A stretch of 64,000 nt of DNA. Source: Spartobacteria bacterium. GTDB taxonomy: Bacteria > Verrucomicrobiota > Verrucomicrobiia > Chthoniobacterales > UBA10450. The notes beneath the pieces were generated by a model. That model was given only the letters and a program-made list of their open reading frames with translations, was not told the origin of the DNA and searched no databases. The stretch spans positions 1 through 64,000 of the forward strand of contig PNAS01000028.1 in NCBI GenBank assembly GCA_003169695.1. Reading direction: 5' to 3'. Positions within the stretch are counted from its first letter, which is position 1. The number at the start of each line of letters is the position of its first letter. Both the position numbers and the translations under genes were made by a program. Shown piece after piece: positions 52,387 through 62,019 of the stretch.

Positions 52387-54159
52387 TTACGCACCCGTTT
52401 GCTTTGCGACCCATCCCTTCAGGTGGGTTTCGAGAACGCTCAGCGGTAAAGCCCCATTTTTCAGCACTTCATCGTGGAAGGCACGCAGGTCGAATTTCTG
52501 TCCGAGCTCTTTTTCCGCGTAGGTGCGCAACTCGCGGATTTTCAATTGGCCAATGTTATAGCCTAATGCCTGTGACGGCCAGACGATGTAGCGATCCACT
52601 TCGACTTCGATGTCGTGCGGCGGAGTGCCCGTGTTCTCCTCGAAGTATTTGATCGCCTGTTCACGGCTCCAATCCATCGAGTGTAAACCGGTATCCACGA
52701 CGAGGCGGGCCGCACGCAACATCTCGTTCCCGAGATGACCGAAGTTTTGGTAAGGATCCTTAAAGAATCCCATCTCGTAGCCGAGGCTCTCCGAGTAAAG
52801 GGCCCAGCCTTCGGCAAACGCGTTGTATCCTCCGTTTTTCCGGAACTCGGGGAGGTCTTCCATCTCTTGTGCGATCGAAATTTGAAAATGATGTCCTGGA
52901 ACAGCTTCGTGGAGGGTGAGAGTCTCCATGCCCCATTTTGGGCGGCCGGGTAAGTCGTAAGTGTTTGCGAAAAAGTACCCGGGTCGTCCGGCTTTGAGCG
53001 AGCCTGCCTCGTAATATGCGCCGGCTTGTGATTTCTCCGCGTAAGCCGGCACCGCTCGGACGCCGTAGGGGAGGCGGGGGAGTACGCCGAAAAATTCTAC
53101 GAGCTTGGGGTCGATCTGCTTCGCAATGTCGCGGTAACCCGCGAGCAAACTCTCCGCATCGGTGTAATAGAATTTTGGATCGGTCAGCAAATATTTTGTG
53201 AACGCGTGAAAGTCTCCTTTGAAACCGGTGCTCGCGATCACTTTTTCCATCTCGGCGCGAATGCGCTTCACTTCATCGAGTCCGATCTGGTGAATCTGCG
53301 CGGGCGTTAGTTCCGTGGTCGTCTGCTGGCGCGTGGTATAGGCGTAAATCTTATCTCCGTTTGGCAGCTTGTTGGTTCCGATTGTCGTGCGGCAGTCCGG
53401 AAGGTATTTCGCCACCAGGAAATCGTGGAACTTCTGGTAAGCCGGCTCGACCTTCTTTGTGAAAGCGTCGGTTGTCGTCTGCCGCAACCGCGCCTGATCC
53501 GCAGCGGGAACGAGCGAGGACATTTCCTTGAAGGGCTCGAGCATTGAGCTCTCCGCCGGGTCCTTCACGATCAAGTTCAATACCTGCTGCGGGACATCGC
53601 GCATCGTGACTTGCGGCGGCGTGATTTTTTGGTCGAGACCCTTCTGCAAGAGAGCAGTTGTCTGCTCGATCAAAGCCGGCACACCGTTCAAACGTGCGAC
53701 CAGATCTTCGTAGTCTTTTGTCGTCTTGAACGTGGTTGAGGAGATCATTTGCGCGACGCTTTGTTGCACGCCGTCCATCTCGACCGCGAACTCGGCGTTA
53801 CGCCAATAAAGGTCGTAACTGATCACGTCGCTCTCGGAAAGTTTCGCTCGATTGATCGACTTGATCAGCTCGAGATCGAGCTTGTCCGTCTCCTTGCGCC
53901 ACGCAACCGCCTCGAACGAAATATCGTTCCACCGATCGTTCTGCCCCGGATAACCGACTGACGTGGCAAATTCGGGCGATTCTTTCATGGTGTATTCCCA
54001 CGAAAAATCGAAGAGGCGATGCAGCTGATCGGCATCGCTCAGTTTTTCTTTATTCGCGAGCAACTCTTTTCCGCGCTCTGTGAAATCCTCAACTGGAGTC
54101 GCCTGCAGAGTCGGGCTCAGCAGAATCCAAGCGCAAAATAAGACGGCAATCTGTCGCAT
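52387..54159 (-). CDS. Secreted DUF885 metallopeptidase-like protein
   Basis: 590 residues with a signal peptide (IAVLFCAWILLSPTLQAT). The C-terminal half contains TLHEAVPGHHFQ, the metal-binding HExxxHH motif of DUF885, with AEGWALYSESLGYEMG (third-ligand Glu). These are predicted zinc carboxypeptidase-like enzymes. The gene lies eight bases upstream of the sigma factor on the same strand, so co-transcription is possible. Confidence 0.85.
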   Translation of the reverse strand: MRQIAVLFCAWILLSPTLQATPVEDFTERGKELLANKEKLSDADQLHRLFDFSWEYTMKESPEFATSVGYPGQNDRWNDISFEAVAWRKETDKLDLELIKSINRAKLSESDVISYDLYWRNAEFAVEMDGVQQSVAQMISSTTFKTTKDYEDLVARLNGVPALIEQTTALLQKGLDQKITPPQVTMRDVPQQVLNLIVKDPAESSMLEPFKEMSSLVPAADQARLRQTTTDAFTKKVEPAYQKFHDFLVAKYLPDCRTTIGTNKLPNGDKIYAYTTRQQTTTELTPAQIHQIGLDEVKRIRAEMEKVIASTGFKGDFHAFTKYLLTDPKFYYTDAESLLAGYRDIAKQIDPKLVEFFGVLPRLPYGVRAVPAYAEKSQAGAYYEAGSLKAGRPGYFFANTYDLPGRPKWGMETLTLHEAVPGHHFQISIAQEMEDLPEFRKNGGYNAFAEGWALYSESLGYEMGFFKDPYQNFGHLGNEMLRAARLVVDTGLHSMDWSREQAIKYFEENTGTPPHDIEVEVDRYIVWPSQALGYNIGQLKIRELRTYAEKELGQKFDLRAFHDEVLKNGALPLSVLETHLKGWVAKQTGA

Positions 54160-54380
54160 GAGGTATGAGAATTAGTGGCAAGTGCATGCTTAGTCCAATT
54201 GATTTGCCAGACAAGGAACGGCGATTTACAAACCGCCGTGGTGCTCGAAGAGGGCGCCGTTCGATTCTGCCTTCCGCCCATCTCAGCCTCCGTAGAATCT
54301 ATTCGGCTTGACCGTGTCGACGAGCGCGCGCTAGCTTCGATCTCTCTAATTCTTCTCAAGGAGATAATCTGAAAAACACC

Positions 54381-55214
54381 ATGCGCTTATTCGCAATTGC
54401 GACCCTGTTCCTCGCCGCTTCGCCGTTGGCGCGGGCGCAAGATGCGGCGTCCACTCCTTTCCAACAGAGAAGTCCGTTGCCGGCCGAAGAATCGGCGGCG
54501 CCAACTCCAACGCCTGAACCGGCGGAGACTTTTACTCTGCAACCGATGGTGACCCCAACTCTCGAGGCAATACCGAGCCCGACTCTTGAGCCAATAGCGT
54601 CCCCACCTCCCAAACCGATAGCGATCCCAACGCCGAGACCAACGATGACTCCGAGGCCAAAACCGACCCCAACGCCCAGGCCAACTCCGACGCCCAAGCC
54701 AAAACCGACCCCAACGCCCAGGCCAACTCCGACGCCCAAGCCAACACCGACCCCAACGCCCAGGGCAATTGCGACTCCCATGCCCAAACCAACGCCGATT
54801 TCTGCTGAGTCGCCGGCCGCTGATCAAAACCAAGGCGACATCGCGTCGAAGTTGAAAACCCTCGAAGAACGTTGGGAAGGGTCCTTCGCAACCCACGACA
54901 TCTCAGTCATCGAGCAGTTGGTGGCGGAGGATTTCGTCGGCACTTCGTCCAGCGGCAAGCTGGGGAACAAATCGACGATGATTTCCGAAGCCAGGAAAGA
55001 TAAGAATGTTTACGCGTCCGCCGTGTCCGGAGATATGATCGTGCACTCTTTCGGTCCGAGCGTCGCGGTCGTAACCGGCGTTGCGCGGGAAAGTGGCAAG
55101 ACGCCCGCGGGAAAGGCTTTCTCACACGCCTATCGTTTTACCGACACCTGGGTGGAGCGGAATGGCGAGTGGAAGTGTGTCGCAGCTTCCGCGATGGCGC
55201 TGCCGAGGAAATAA
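54381..55214 (+). CDS. Secreted Pro/Thr-rich protein with SnoaL/DUF4440-like domain
   Basis: 277 residues: signal peptide ending ARA, a low-complexity Pro-Thr linker (about 30-150) and a C-terminal NTF2-like domain (LEERWEGSFATHDISVIEQLVAEDFVG and YRFTDTWVERNGEWKCVAASA). The fold binds small hydrophobic ligands or acts as an enzyme scaffold. A related domain occurs at 63043. DNA encoding the linker has 42-bp tandem repeats. Confidence 0.78.
   Translation: MRLFAIATLFLAASPLARAQDAASTPFQQRSPLPAEESAAPTPTPEPAETFTLQPMVTPTLEAIPSPTLEPIASPPPKPIAIPTPRPTMTPRPKPTPTPRPTPTPKPKPTPTPRPTPTPKPTPTPTPRAIATPMPKPTPISAESPAADQNQGDIASKLKTLEERWEGSFATHDISVIEQLVAEDFVGTSSSGKLGNKSTMISEARKDKNVYASAVSGDMIVHSFGPSVAVVTGVARESGKTPAGKAFSHAYRFTDTWVERNGEWKCVAASAMALPRK
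54661..54775 (+). repeat. 42-bp tandem repeat in the Pro-Thr linker
   Basis: The unit ACCGACCCCAACGCCCAGG plus CCAACTCCGACGCCCAAGCC recurs with period 42 at about 54662, 54704 and 54746. The reading frame is kept; it lengthens the linker. Confidence 0.8.
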
Positions 55215-55309
55215 CAACGCGAAGCGTCCCCAAGCGCTATCCGTGGGGGTGATCGCTGGAGGAATCGAGCGATTGCGCGGCGGCGATTGTTGCGCCAACT
55301 GTTAGCCGC

Positions 55310-58300
55310 ATGGCACAGCCGTCGAGTGATCCCGCCGTCGATCCGCTCTGGTACAAGGACGCGATCATCTATGAGCTGCACGTGAAGACCTTTCACGACA
55401 GCAACGGTGACGGCATCGGCGATTTTCGCGGCCTGATCGAGAAACTCGATTACCTCCAGGAGCTGGGCGTCACGGCCATCTGGCTGCTGCCCTTTTATCC
55501 TTCGCCGATGCGCGACGATGGCTACGACATCGCCGACTATTACGACGTCAATCCGAACTACGGGACGCTCGCGGATTTCCAAGCCTTTCTCGCCGCGGCG
55601 CACGAGCGCGGCCTGAAGGTAATCACGGAGCTCGTGATCAATCACACTTCGGATCACAACCCGTGGTTCCAGAAATCGCGCCGCGCCGCGCCGGGCTCGC
55701 CGGAGCGCGATTTGTATGTCTGGAGCGATACGCCGGAGAAATACAAGGAAGCGCGCATCATCTTCAAAGATTTCGAGACCTCGAACTGGTCGTGGGATCC
55801 GGTGGCGAAAGCTTATTACTGGCACCGCTTTTACGAGCATCAGCCCGACCTGAATTTCGATAACCCGGCGGTCCACGGCCTGGTCGAAAAGGTGCTCGAT
55901 TTCTGGCTGAACATGGGCGTCGACGGCTTGCGGCTCGACGCCGTTCCCTATTTATATGAGCGCGAAGGAACGAGCTGCGAAAATCTCCGCGAGACGCACG
56001 AATACCTGGTAAAATTGCGCGCGCACGTCGATGCGAATTTCCAGGGCCGCATGCTTCTGGCCGAGGCGAACCAGTGGCCGGAAGACGCCGTGGCGTATTT
56101 CGGCAAAGGCGATGCGTCGCACATGAACTTCCACTTTCCGCTCATGCCGCGAATGTTCATGTCGTTGCAAATGGAGGATCGATTTCCGATCATCGACATC
56201 CTCGATCAGACGCCGCCGATTCCCGAGATCTGTCAGTGGGCGATGTTCCTCCGCAATCACGACGAGCTCACTCTCGAAATGGTGACCGACGAGGAGCGCG
56301 ATTACATGTATCGCGTTTACGCGAACGATCCGCGGGCGCGCATCAATCTCGGCATCCGGCGCCGCCTCGCGCCGTTGCTAGCAAACAGCCGCCGCAAGAT
56401 CGAGCTGCTCAATATTCTTCTTTTCTCCATGCCCGGGACGCCGGTCCTCTACTACGGCGACGAAATCGGAATGGGCGACAATTTCTACCTGGGCGACCGC
56501 AACGGTGTGCGCACACCGATGCAGTGGAGCCCCGACCGCAACGCCGGTTTTTCCAAAGCGAACCCGCAACAGCTTTATCTGCCGATCACGATCGACCCGG
56601 AATATCACTACGAGGCGATCAACGTGGAAAACCAGCAGAAGAATTTGTCGTCGTTGCTTTGGTGGATGCGCCGCGTCATCGCGATGCGCAAGAATTTCAA
56701 AGCGTTCTCTCGTGGCTCGCTCGAATTCCTATATCCCGAAAACCCAAAGGTCCTCGCATTTCTGCGCCGGCATGAAGAAGAGACGATTCTTGTCGTCGTA
56801 AATCTCTCGCGTTTTTCCCAGGCGGCCGAGATCGATCTCTCACGCTTCGCGGGATGCAACCTGATGGAGGTCTTCAGCCAAAACTACTTTCCCGCGATCA
56901 AAGAATCCCCGTATCCAATTACGCTCGGACCGCACGCACACTACTGGTTTGTCCTCCGCGCTCAGCCAGCCGCCGTACGCGCTTCGCAGGAACGCGTTGT
57001 GCCCACGCTCAAGACCGTGCCGAATTTGCAGACGCTCCTGGCCGATGGCGAGCGCTCGCGTTTCGAACGGGAGGTCTTGCCGGACTTCATTCGCCATTGC
57101 CGTTGGTTCGGCGCGAAAGCGCGCACGATCCGCGAGCTGCGCATCGCGGAGGAGGCGCCGATCCCCGGCGAGGGAGGTGCGCACTTCTGGTTCCTCGAAG
57201 TCACCTACACCGACGGCGTACCGGAGACCTACGCGCTGCCCGTGCAAATCGCGATTGGAGAGTCTGCTCATGCGATCGCGCAGGCAGCGCCGCAGGCTGT
57301 GATTGCGCGATTTGCCGGTGCGGAGGAAGCGATCCTCCACGATGCGATCTGGGATGCGGCTTTCCGAGAACAACTTTTCCGGACCATTACGCAATGTCAA
57401 AGCTTGAAGGGGAAATCCGGTGAACTGCTGGGAGTTTCCGGCAGTTCGCTCGCGCTCGACGATAAAGTCGCGCCATCCCACGTCGTCGCCGCGGAACAAA
57501 GCAATTCGTCGATGTTGTTTGAAAGTAAATTTTTCCTGAAGCTTTACCGGAAACTCGAGGATGGCGTAAATCCCGATGTCGAGATCACGCGGTTCCTGAC
57601 CGAACGGCGTGGGTTCGCGCACGTGCCCGCGTTTGCCGGCGCGATCGAATATCGCCGCGGAAAATTCGAGCCAACGGTCGCCTGTTTGCTGCAGGCGGCT
57701 GTGGCAAATGAAGGCGACGCGTGGGCGCTCACGCTCGATTCCGTCGGCCGCTATTACGAGCGCGTGCTGGGACGCAAAGCGGATTTGCAGATTGAACACG
57801 CGCCGCCCGGCCCGCTCCTGGAGGAATTGATCGGCGGCGTCTATCCGCAAAAGGCGAAGCTGCTTGGCCAACGAACCGGCGAGCTGCACCTCGCGCTTGC
57901 TTCCGACCCGGACGATCGCGCCTTTGCGCCGGAACCATTCAACGCGCTCTCGCAGCGTTCCGTGTATCAAAACATGCGCGCATCTTTGCGACGCGCGTTT
58001 GCGCTGCTGCAAAAGAAACTGGCGGATTTGCCCGAAGCGTTTCAAGCGGAAGCGAAGGAAGTCCTGGCCGCGGAGCAAAAAATCCTCGCGCAGGAACAGC
58101 GCATTCTCGATCAACGCTCCGCCGCGTCGAAGATCCGGATTCACGGCGACTACCACCTCGGACAAGCTCTCTATACCGGAAAGGATTTTGTCATCCTCGA
58201 TTTCGAAGGCGAGCCGGCGCGACCGCTCAGTGAGCGCAAGTTGAAGCGTTCCGCATTGCGCGATGTTGCCGGCATGATGCGCTCATTTCAATATGCCGCC

Positions 58301-58585
58301 TACAGCGCGCTCTGGCAGCCGGCGATGCGGCCGGAAGATATCCCGTTTCTCGAGCGCTGGGCCGATCTCTGGTATCGGCAGATGAGCAGCGTCTTTTTGC
58401 AAAGCTATCTTAAGGCGACCAGGGGAGCGTCCTTCATCCCGCAACGCGAAGCCGATTTGCAGGTACTGCTCGAAGCGTATCTGCTCGACAAAGCCGTCTA
58501 CGAAGTCGGCTACGAATTGAACAATCGACCGAGCTGGGTCGTCATTCCGATTCGCGGCATCAAACACATCCTGGCCGCGATCTAA
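55310..58585 (+). CDS. treS: Trehalose synthase - maltokinase fusion (TreS-Pep2)
   Basis: 1091 residues in two parts. The GH13 domain (about 12-545) starts YKDAIIYELHVKTFHDSNGDG with catalytic residues in GLRLDAVPYL (about 210), LLAEANQWPED (about 252) and FLRNHDELT (about 317). Maltokinase (about 585-1091) carries CRWFGAKART and HGDYHLGQALYTGKDFVILDFEGEPARP, the APH-like catalytic core. It interconverts maltose and trehalose and phosphorylates maltose to maltose-1-phosphate, feeding the GlgE alpha-glucan pathway. GlgE and GlgB are not in the window. Confidence 0.95.
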   Translation: MAQPSSDPAVDPLWYKDAIIYELHVKTFHDSNGDGIGDFRGLIEKLDYLQELGVTAIWLLPFYPSPMRDDGYDIADYYDVNPNYGTLADFQAFLAAAHERGLKVITELVINHTSDHNPWFQKSRRAAPGSPERDLYVWSDTPEKYKEARIIFKDFETSNWSWDPVAKAYYWHRFYEHQPDLNFDNPAVHGLVEKVLDFWLNMGVDGLRLDAVPYLYEREGTSCENLRETHEYLVKLRAHVDANFQGRMLLAEANQWPEDAVAYFGKGDASHMNFHFPLMPRMFMSLQMEDRFPIIDILDQTPPIPEICQWAMFLRNHDELTLEMVTDEERDYMYRVYANDPRARINLGIRRRLAPLLANSRRKIELLNILLFSMPGTPVLYYGDEIGMGDNFYLGDRNGVRTPMQWSPDRNAGFSKANPQQLYLPITIDPEYHYEAINVENQQKNLSSLLWWMRRVIAMRKNFKAFSRGSLEFLYPENPKVLAFLRRHEEETILVVVNLSRFSQAAEIDLSRFAGCNLMEVFSQNYFPAIKESPYPITLGPHAHYWFVLRAQPAAVRASQERVVPTLKTVPNLQTLLADGERSRFEREVLPDFIRHCRWFGAKARTIRELRIAEEAPIPGEGGAHFWFLEVTYTDGVPETYALPVQIAIGESAHAIAQAAPQAVIARFAGAEEAILHDAIWDAAFREQLFRTITQCQSLKGKSGELLGVSGSSLALDDKVAPSHVVAAEQSNSSMLFESKFFLKLYRKLEDGVNPDVEITRFLTERRGFAHVPAFAGAIEYRRGKFEPTVACLLQAAVANEGDAWALTLDSVGRYYERVLGRKADLQIEHAPPGPLLEELIGGVYPQKAKLLGQRTGELHLALASDPDDRAFAPEPFNALSQRSVYQNMRASLRRAFALLQKKLADLPEAFQAEAKEVLAAEQKILAQEQRILDQRSAASKIRIHGDYHLGQALYTGKDFVILDFEGEPARPLSERKLKRSALRDVAGMMRSFQYAAYSALWQPAMRPEDIPFLERWADLWYRQMSSVFLQSYLKATRGASFIPQREADLQVLLEAYLLDKAVYEVGYELNNRPSWVVIPIRGIKHILAAI

Positions 58586-58616
58586 TGTAGAGGCGCTTGT
58601 GCCAAGCGCCTCTACA
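58586..58616. terminator. Perfect 14-bp hairpin after treS
   Basis: TGTAGAGGCGCTTG pairs with CAAGCGCCTCTACA around TGC, starting one base after the stop. There is no T run on the plus strand. It could be a terminator or a dispersed palindrome. Confidence 0.5.
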
Positions 58617-58678
58617 TCTAAGAAAAGATTCGCAGTTCATCCCGCACGCAGCTAAAACCAACTCTTCGGAGAACCAAT

Positions 58679-59350
58679 ATGAATACACACCTCGACTCCA
58701 TCGATCGACAAATCGCGGCGAAGCATCTTCTCACGCATCCGTTCTACCTGGCCTGGACGCGCGGTGACCTGACCGTGGCCGCGCTCGCTGACTACGCGCG
58801 TCAATATTATCATCACGTAGCCGCCTTTCCTACCTACGTCTCCGCCGTGCATGCGCGCTGTGACGATCAGCCAACGCGCAAGCAGCTCCTCGATAATCTC
58901 GTCGACGAAGAAGCCGGCTCGCCGAATCATCCCGAGCTGTGGCTGCATTTCGCCGAAGGCCTCGGTGTTTCAAAGGAAGATATTCAGGCGTCGCAAAAGT
59001 GGAATGAGACTTCGAATCTGATCGGCACGTTCCGCTCCGTTTGCTCCGAAGGCACGACGGCGGAAGGCCTCGCCGCGCTCTACGCTTACGAAAGCCAGAT
59101 TCCCGCCGTCTCGGAATCGAAGATCAAAGGCCTGGTCGAGAACTACAAGATGACCGAGCCGAGGGACTATCAGTACTTCACTGTTCATGTTGAAGCAGAT
59201 CGCGAGCATTCCGCCGCCGAACGCGCGATGCTCGCTCAGTACGTCGCTGACGGTAACTGTGCGATGACGGCGAATGCTGTCGACCGCATTCTTGACGCGC
59301 TTTGGGAAATGCTTTCCGGCATTTGCCGCCGTCACGCCATCGCCTGTTAG
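58679..59350 (+). CDS. CADD-like / TenA-superfamily protein
   Basis: 223 residues, helical, with LTHPFYLAWTRGDLT, ADYARQYYHHVAAFPTYVSA, LVDEEAGSPNHPELW and FTVHVEADREHSAAERA. The Glu/His pattern is that of the heme-oxygenase-like di-iron proteins; the closest recognised type is CADD of Chlamydia, which takes part in p-aminobenzoate synthesis. A TenA thiaminase is the alternative, but the His/Glu set in DEE and HxEAD fits CADD better. A GGAG ribosome binding site is 9 bp upstream. Confidence 0.75.
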   Translation: MNTHLDSIDRQIAAKHLLTHPFYLAWTRGDLTVAALADYARQYYHHVAAFPTYVSAVHARCDDQPTRKQLLDNLVDEEAGSPNHPELWLHFAEGLGVSKEDIQASQKWNETSNLIGTFRSVCSEGTTAEGLAALYAYESQIPAVSESKIKGLVENYKMTEPRDYQYFTVHVEADREHSAAERAMLAQYVADGNCAMTANAVDRILDALWEMLSGICRRHAIAC

Positions 59351-59389
59351 CTCCAAGACGGGGCACGAACCCCGCCAGGTTATCGAACA

Positions 59390-60551
59390 ATGAAAAGGGC
59401 AACGATTTGCACCGAAAACGTTGGCCCGCCGGCGGCTTTGAATGATGCCGAGTTGGAGCTTTTTCGGGCCAATCTACTGATCCAGGGAATCCCGGACGTT
59501 TCTTTTCATCGACTGGCCCGGCAAATCGCTGTCAGACGATGTGACCCCGGCGAAATCATTTTCAACGAGGGCGATCCTGGGAATTGCCTTTACCTGATTG
59601 CACAGGGATCCGTGAAAATCTCGAAGAAGGGTCGCGGCGGGCGTCAGGAAACACTTACCTATTTGCCACAGGGCGATTTTTTTGGAGAAATGGCGCTGGT
59701 GGACAGCGGTCGCCGGTCGGCGCAGGCGAGCGCGCAACGGGCCTGCGTTCTGGGATGCGTTGACCGGCAGGCGTGGGCCCTTCTCTTGAGTATCGCGGCA
59801 CCCCAGGTGTTGAGCAATTTTACCCGCTCGGTGACGAAGCGTCTCCGCTCCAACAACCAACACTTCATCGAAGAAGTGATGCGGAACGAGCGTTTGTCGC
59901 TCCTCGGGAGCACGATCAGCTCCGTGATGCATGACATAAACAACCCGCTCTCCTGCATCCTCGCCGCGTGCGACATCCTGCATGCGACCAAGCAGGACAA
60001 ATTGATCGACGAACTGACGAAGGTGATTCGTGACGCGGTGGATCGGATGGAGGGGATGACGCGCGAATTAATGGAATTCTCGCGAGGCACAACAAAGCTC
60101 GAGGTTGCATCGGACTACGATCGCGAAATTGCTCGAGGGCTTGGATTACGATTTCCAAAAGTGCGCGGAACGGAACATCCAAGTACGCAGTGAGATTTTT
60201 TATGAAGGCGAGATTCTTATCGATCGCCGGCGGATGCTGCGCGTCTTCACGAACCTGCTGCACAACTCATGCGACGCGATGAAAAATGCCGGCGGCGGTT
60301 TGCTCGCCTTCCGCGTGCAGCGCGAAAGCGACACGGTCTGCTTCGAAATTTCCGACACCGGCTGCGGGATCCCGGCGGACATCTTGCCGAGAATTTTCGA
60401 GCCGTTTGTCACGCATGGAAAAGCACAAGGCACAGGTCTGGGCCTGGCGATTGTGAGGGCGATAGTGGAATCGCATCGCGGGACGATTGCGGTGCGCAGT
60501 GTCGGAATCTCGGGGACCACGTTCGAGATCAGGATCCCTGCGGGCCTATAA
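59390..60551 (+). pseudogene. cNMP-binding sensor histidine kinase, interrupted by a frameshift
   Basis: The first frame (59390-60193) encodes a cyclic-nucleotide-binding domain (PGEIIFNEGDPGNCLYLI, about 60-77; GEMALVDSGRRSA) and a HisKA domain with phospho-acceptor VMHDINNPLSC. The second frame (60105-60551) encodes the rest, joining at about 60120-60130 (TTIAKLLEGLDYDFQ) and giving HATPase_c with NLLHNSCDAMKNAGGG, DTGCGIP and GTGLGLAIVR. Together they make an intact architecture, so one base gain or loss split it. It may be a real mutation or a sequencing error. Confidence 0.8.
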
Positions 60552-60904
60552 TCTTCCACGGACAAAAGGAGTCCGTGCTCTGTTGCCAAGGCAGCTCGGG
60601 GTGAAGATCAGGCCACATCTCGTGTCGTAAGACTTTCGCTTGCGGTCAGCGATGTGATGTTATGCGGCCATGAAATCCAGCCTCAGGCACCTTGCCTTGA
60701 GAAGCAAAGGTGCTTTCGCGAGCGGGGAGGTTCAAGCCCCCGTTTCGCATTGTCACGGTCGGACACCCTCCGCACCCGTAGAAATAGGCGAAAAGAATGT
60801 TCGCCTTTAAGGGCGAATATTCGCCTAATTCTCGTTAGGCGAGGACTCCAACTTAATTTAGATTACACCGGATCCAGCAATCCCGACCGAAACTAACCGA
60901 ACAT
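60552..60904. other. Non-coding stretch rich in hairpins, ending at the first cassette box
   Basis: About 350 bp. It holds a hairpin GCGAGCGGGG / CCCCCGTTTCGC (60718-60748), several GGCGAA / TTCGCC repeats (60786-60825) and the attC-like R' box GTTAGGC at 60834. No gene is supported. Confidence 0.5.
60812..60840 (+). other. attC-like end with R' box GTTAGGC
   Basis: TTCGCCTAATTCTCGTTAGGC at 60820-60840 combines a GCCTAA core with GTTAGGC. The next cassette gene starts 64 bp downstream. ATTCTCGTTAG is shared with the box at 61967. Confidence 0.5.
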
Positions 60905-61210
60905 ATGTATAACAAAGAAAACCTGGCCAAGCTAAAAAAAATGGACAGCCTCGCGCCGCAAGTGATGAAGGCCTTTTGGGCATTTGACAAGGCGGCCGTC
61001 GCCGATGGAGCAGTCCCTGTAAAGTACAAAGAGTTGATTGCCGTCGCCGTTGCTCTCACTACTCAATGCCCGTATTGCATCGATATCCACAGCGGTAACG
61101 CGCGCAGGGCAGGTGCAACAGACGCAGAGATCGTTGAGGCCGCGATGGTCGCCGCCGCCCTACGAGCTGGAGCGGCAGTTACACACGCGACGCACGCCCT
61201 GCTCAAGTAA
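60905..61210 (+). CDS. Carboxymuconolactone decarboxylase / AhpD-like protein
   Basis: 101 residues with the catalytic CPYCIDIHSGNARRAGAT motif (CxxC-x3-H) and KYKELIAVAVALTTQCPY. The family has peroxidase/disulfide reductase activity (AhpD-like). It lies between two attC-like boxes and its stop is followed at once by GCTAAC; it is probably a cassette gene. Confidence 0.9.
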   Translation: MYNKENLAKLKKMDSLAPQVMKAFWAFDKAAVADGAVPVKYKELIAVAVALTTQCPYCIDIHSGNARRAGATDAEIVEAAMVAAALRAGAAVTHATHALLK

Positions 61211-61292
61211 GCTAACACCGTCCACCCAATCGAGCGCTAAGAACTACGCTGTGGCAGTTTTTCTCGATCCTCGCTCTTGATTTCCGTTAGAC
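61210..61292 (+). other. attC-like recombination site
   Basis: R''-like GCTAAC at 61211-61216 and R' GTTAGAC at 61286-61292 enclose inner arms that can pair: CAATCGAGCG with CGCTC-TT-GATT. Length is 83 bp. The arrangement is that of an integron attC site, with the gene's stop just before R''. Confidence 0.65.
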
Positions 61293-61315
61293 CGCGCTCC
61301 CTTCGTGGGAGCTCC

Positions 61316-61909
61316 TCAGTTGCTCGCAACTACAGATGCGTAGGAAGGGCGGCAATAACTGGCGCGGTACTTACGGGAACCGGTGTAAGCGTAAAGCGGG
61401 ATGTACGTTGCCGGATCGTGCGCGTTGGCTGGTTCGACGGCGCTCTTAAGTGTTGGATCGAGAAGGTAGGTGCCCCTTGTCGTGTCCCACTCCAGCCAGG
61501 CGTGCGTTTTCAAATCAGCGACATAATGTTTGCCGATCACGAACCGAACATGCCTCGCGCCAATGGCTCGCATCTTTGCGTAAAGCATTATGGCCTTGCC
61601 CTTGCAATCTGCGGCGAAATCGGAGTCGAGTTGCGCCGGCGTTTTCCACTGGAGGGAATATTGGTACGGGATCGCGCGCAGGTTAATCATCCACTGGTTT
61701 ATGGTGGTGAGGGAAGTTTGACCCGCCAGGTGGCCAGCGGAGGAATTCAAAACGCACGAAATCGGGATCATTTGGCGATCGTATGGTGTGGAGGCGACGG
61801 TTAAGAAGATGGGTTGTGCGAAACAGGAGATAGAGTTTAAGCCGAGACAGACGGCGAGGAATAAAACATATCCCATTCGGCGAAAGCGAGAGCGCGACAT
61901 AAGGAACAT
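61316..61909 (-). CDS. Secreted transglutaminase-like cysteine protease
   Basis: 197 residues, signal peptide (YVLFLAVCLGLNSISCFA) then ADCKGKAIMLYAKMRAIGA (Cys), HAWLEWD (His) and YLLDPT (Asp): the catalytic triad of transglutaminase-like peptidases (BTLCP-like). It is probably periplasmic. It is encoded against the direction of the cassette array. Confidence 0.78.
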   Translation of the reverse strand: MFLMSRSRFRRMGYVLFLAVCLGLNSISCFAQPIFLTVASTPYDRQMIPISCVLNSSAGHLAGQTSLTTINQWMINLRAIPYQYSLQWKTPAQLDSDFAADCKGKAIMLYAKMRAIGARHVRFVIGKHYVADLKTHAWLEWDTTRGTYLLDPTLKSAVEPANAHDPATYIPLYAYTGSRKYRASYCRPSYASVVASN

Positions 61910-61966
61910 ATCGGCTGAATGGTCAGAGCATCGACCGTGCCCCGCCGCGCGCTAAAACCAATTCTC

Positions 61967-61973
61967 GTTAGAC
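61967..61973 (+). other. attC-like R' box GTTAGAC
   Basis: CCAATTCTCGTTAGAC at 61958-61973. The matching R'' core is not clear; GCTAAAAC at 61950 is the nearest candidate. The following gene starts 47 bp downstream. Confidence 0.5.
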
Positions 61974-62019
61974 AAATAAAATGTCTAGTGAATAATTAAT
62001 CACCAACACACGAGGAAAC

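Noticed and set aside
54356-54787. Minus-strand frame rich in Gly-Val-Leu repeats
   Set aside because: It is the antisense of the Pro-Thr linker repeats; the plus-strand gene has a signal peptide and a folded domain.
55300-55312. GTTAGCC before treS as an integron box
   Set aside because: It does not fit GTTRRRY and the neighbours are core genes with no R'' core.
60700-60755. tRNA- or SECIS-like hairpin
   Set aside because: GCGGGG-loop-CCCCCG looks like a T arm, but no acceptor stem, anticodon arm or D arm fits around it.
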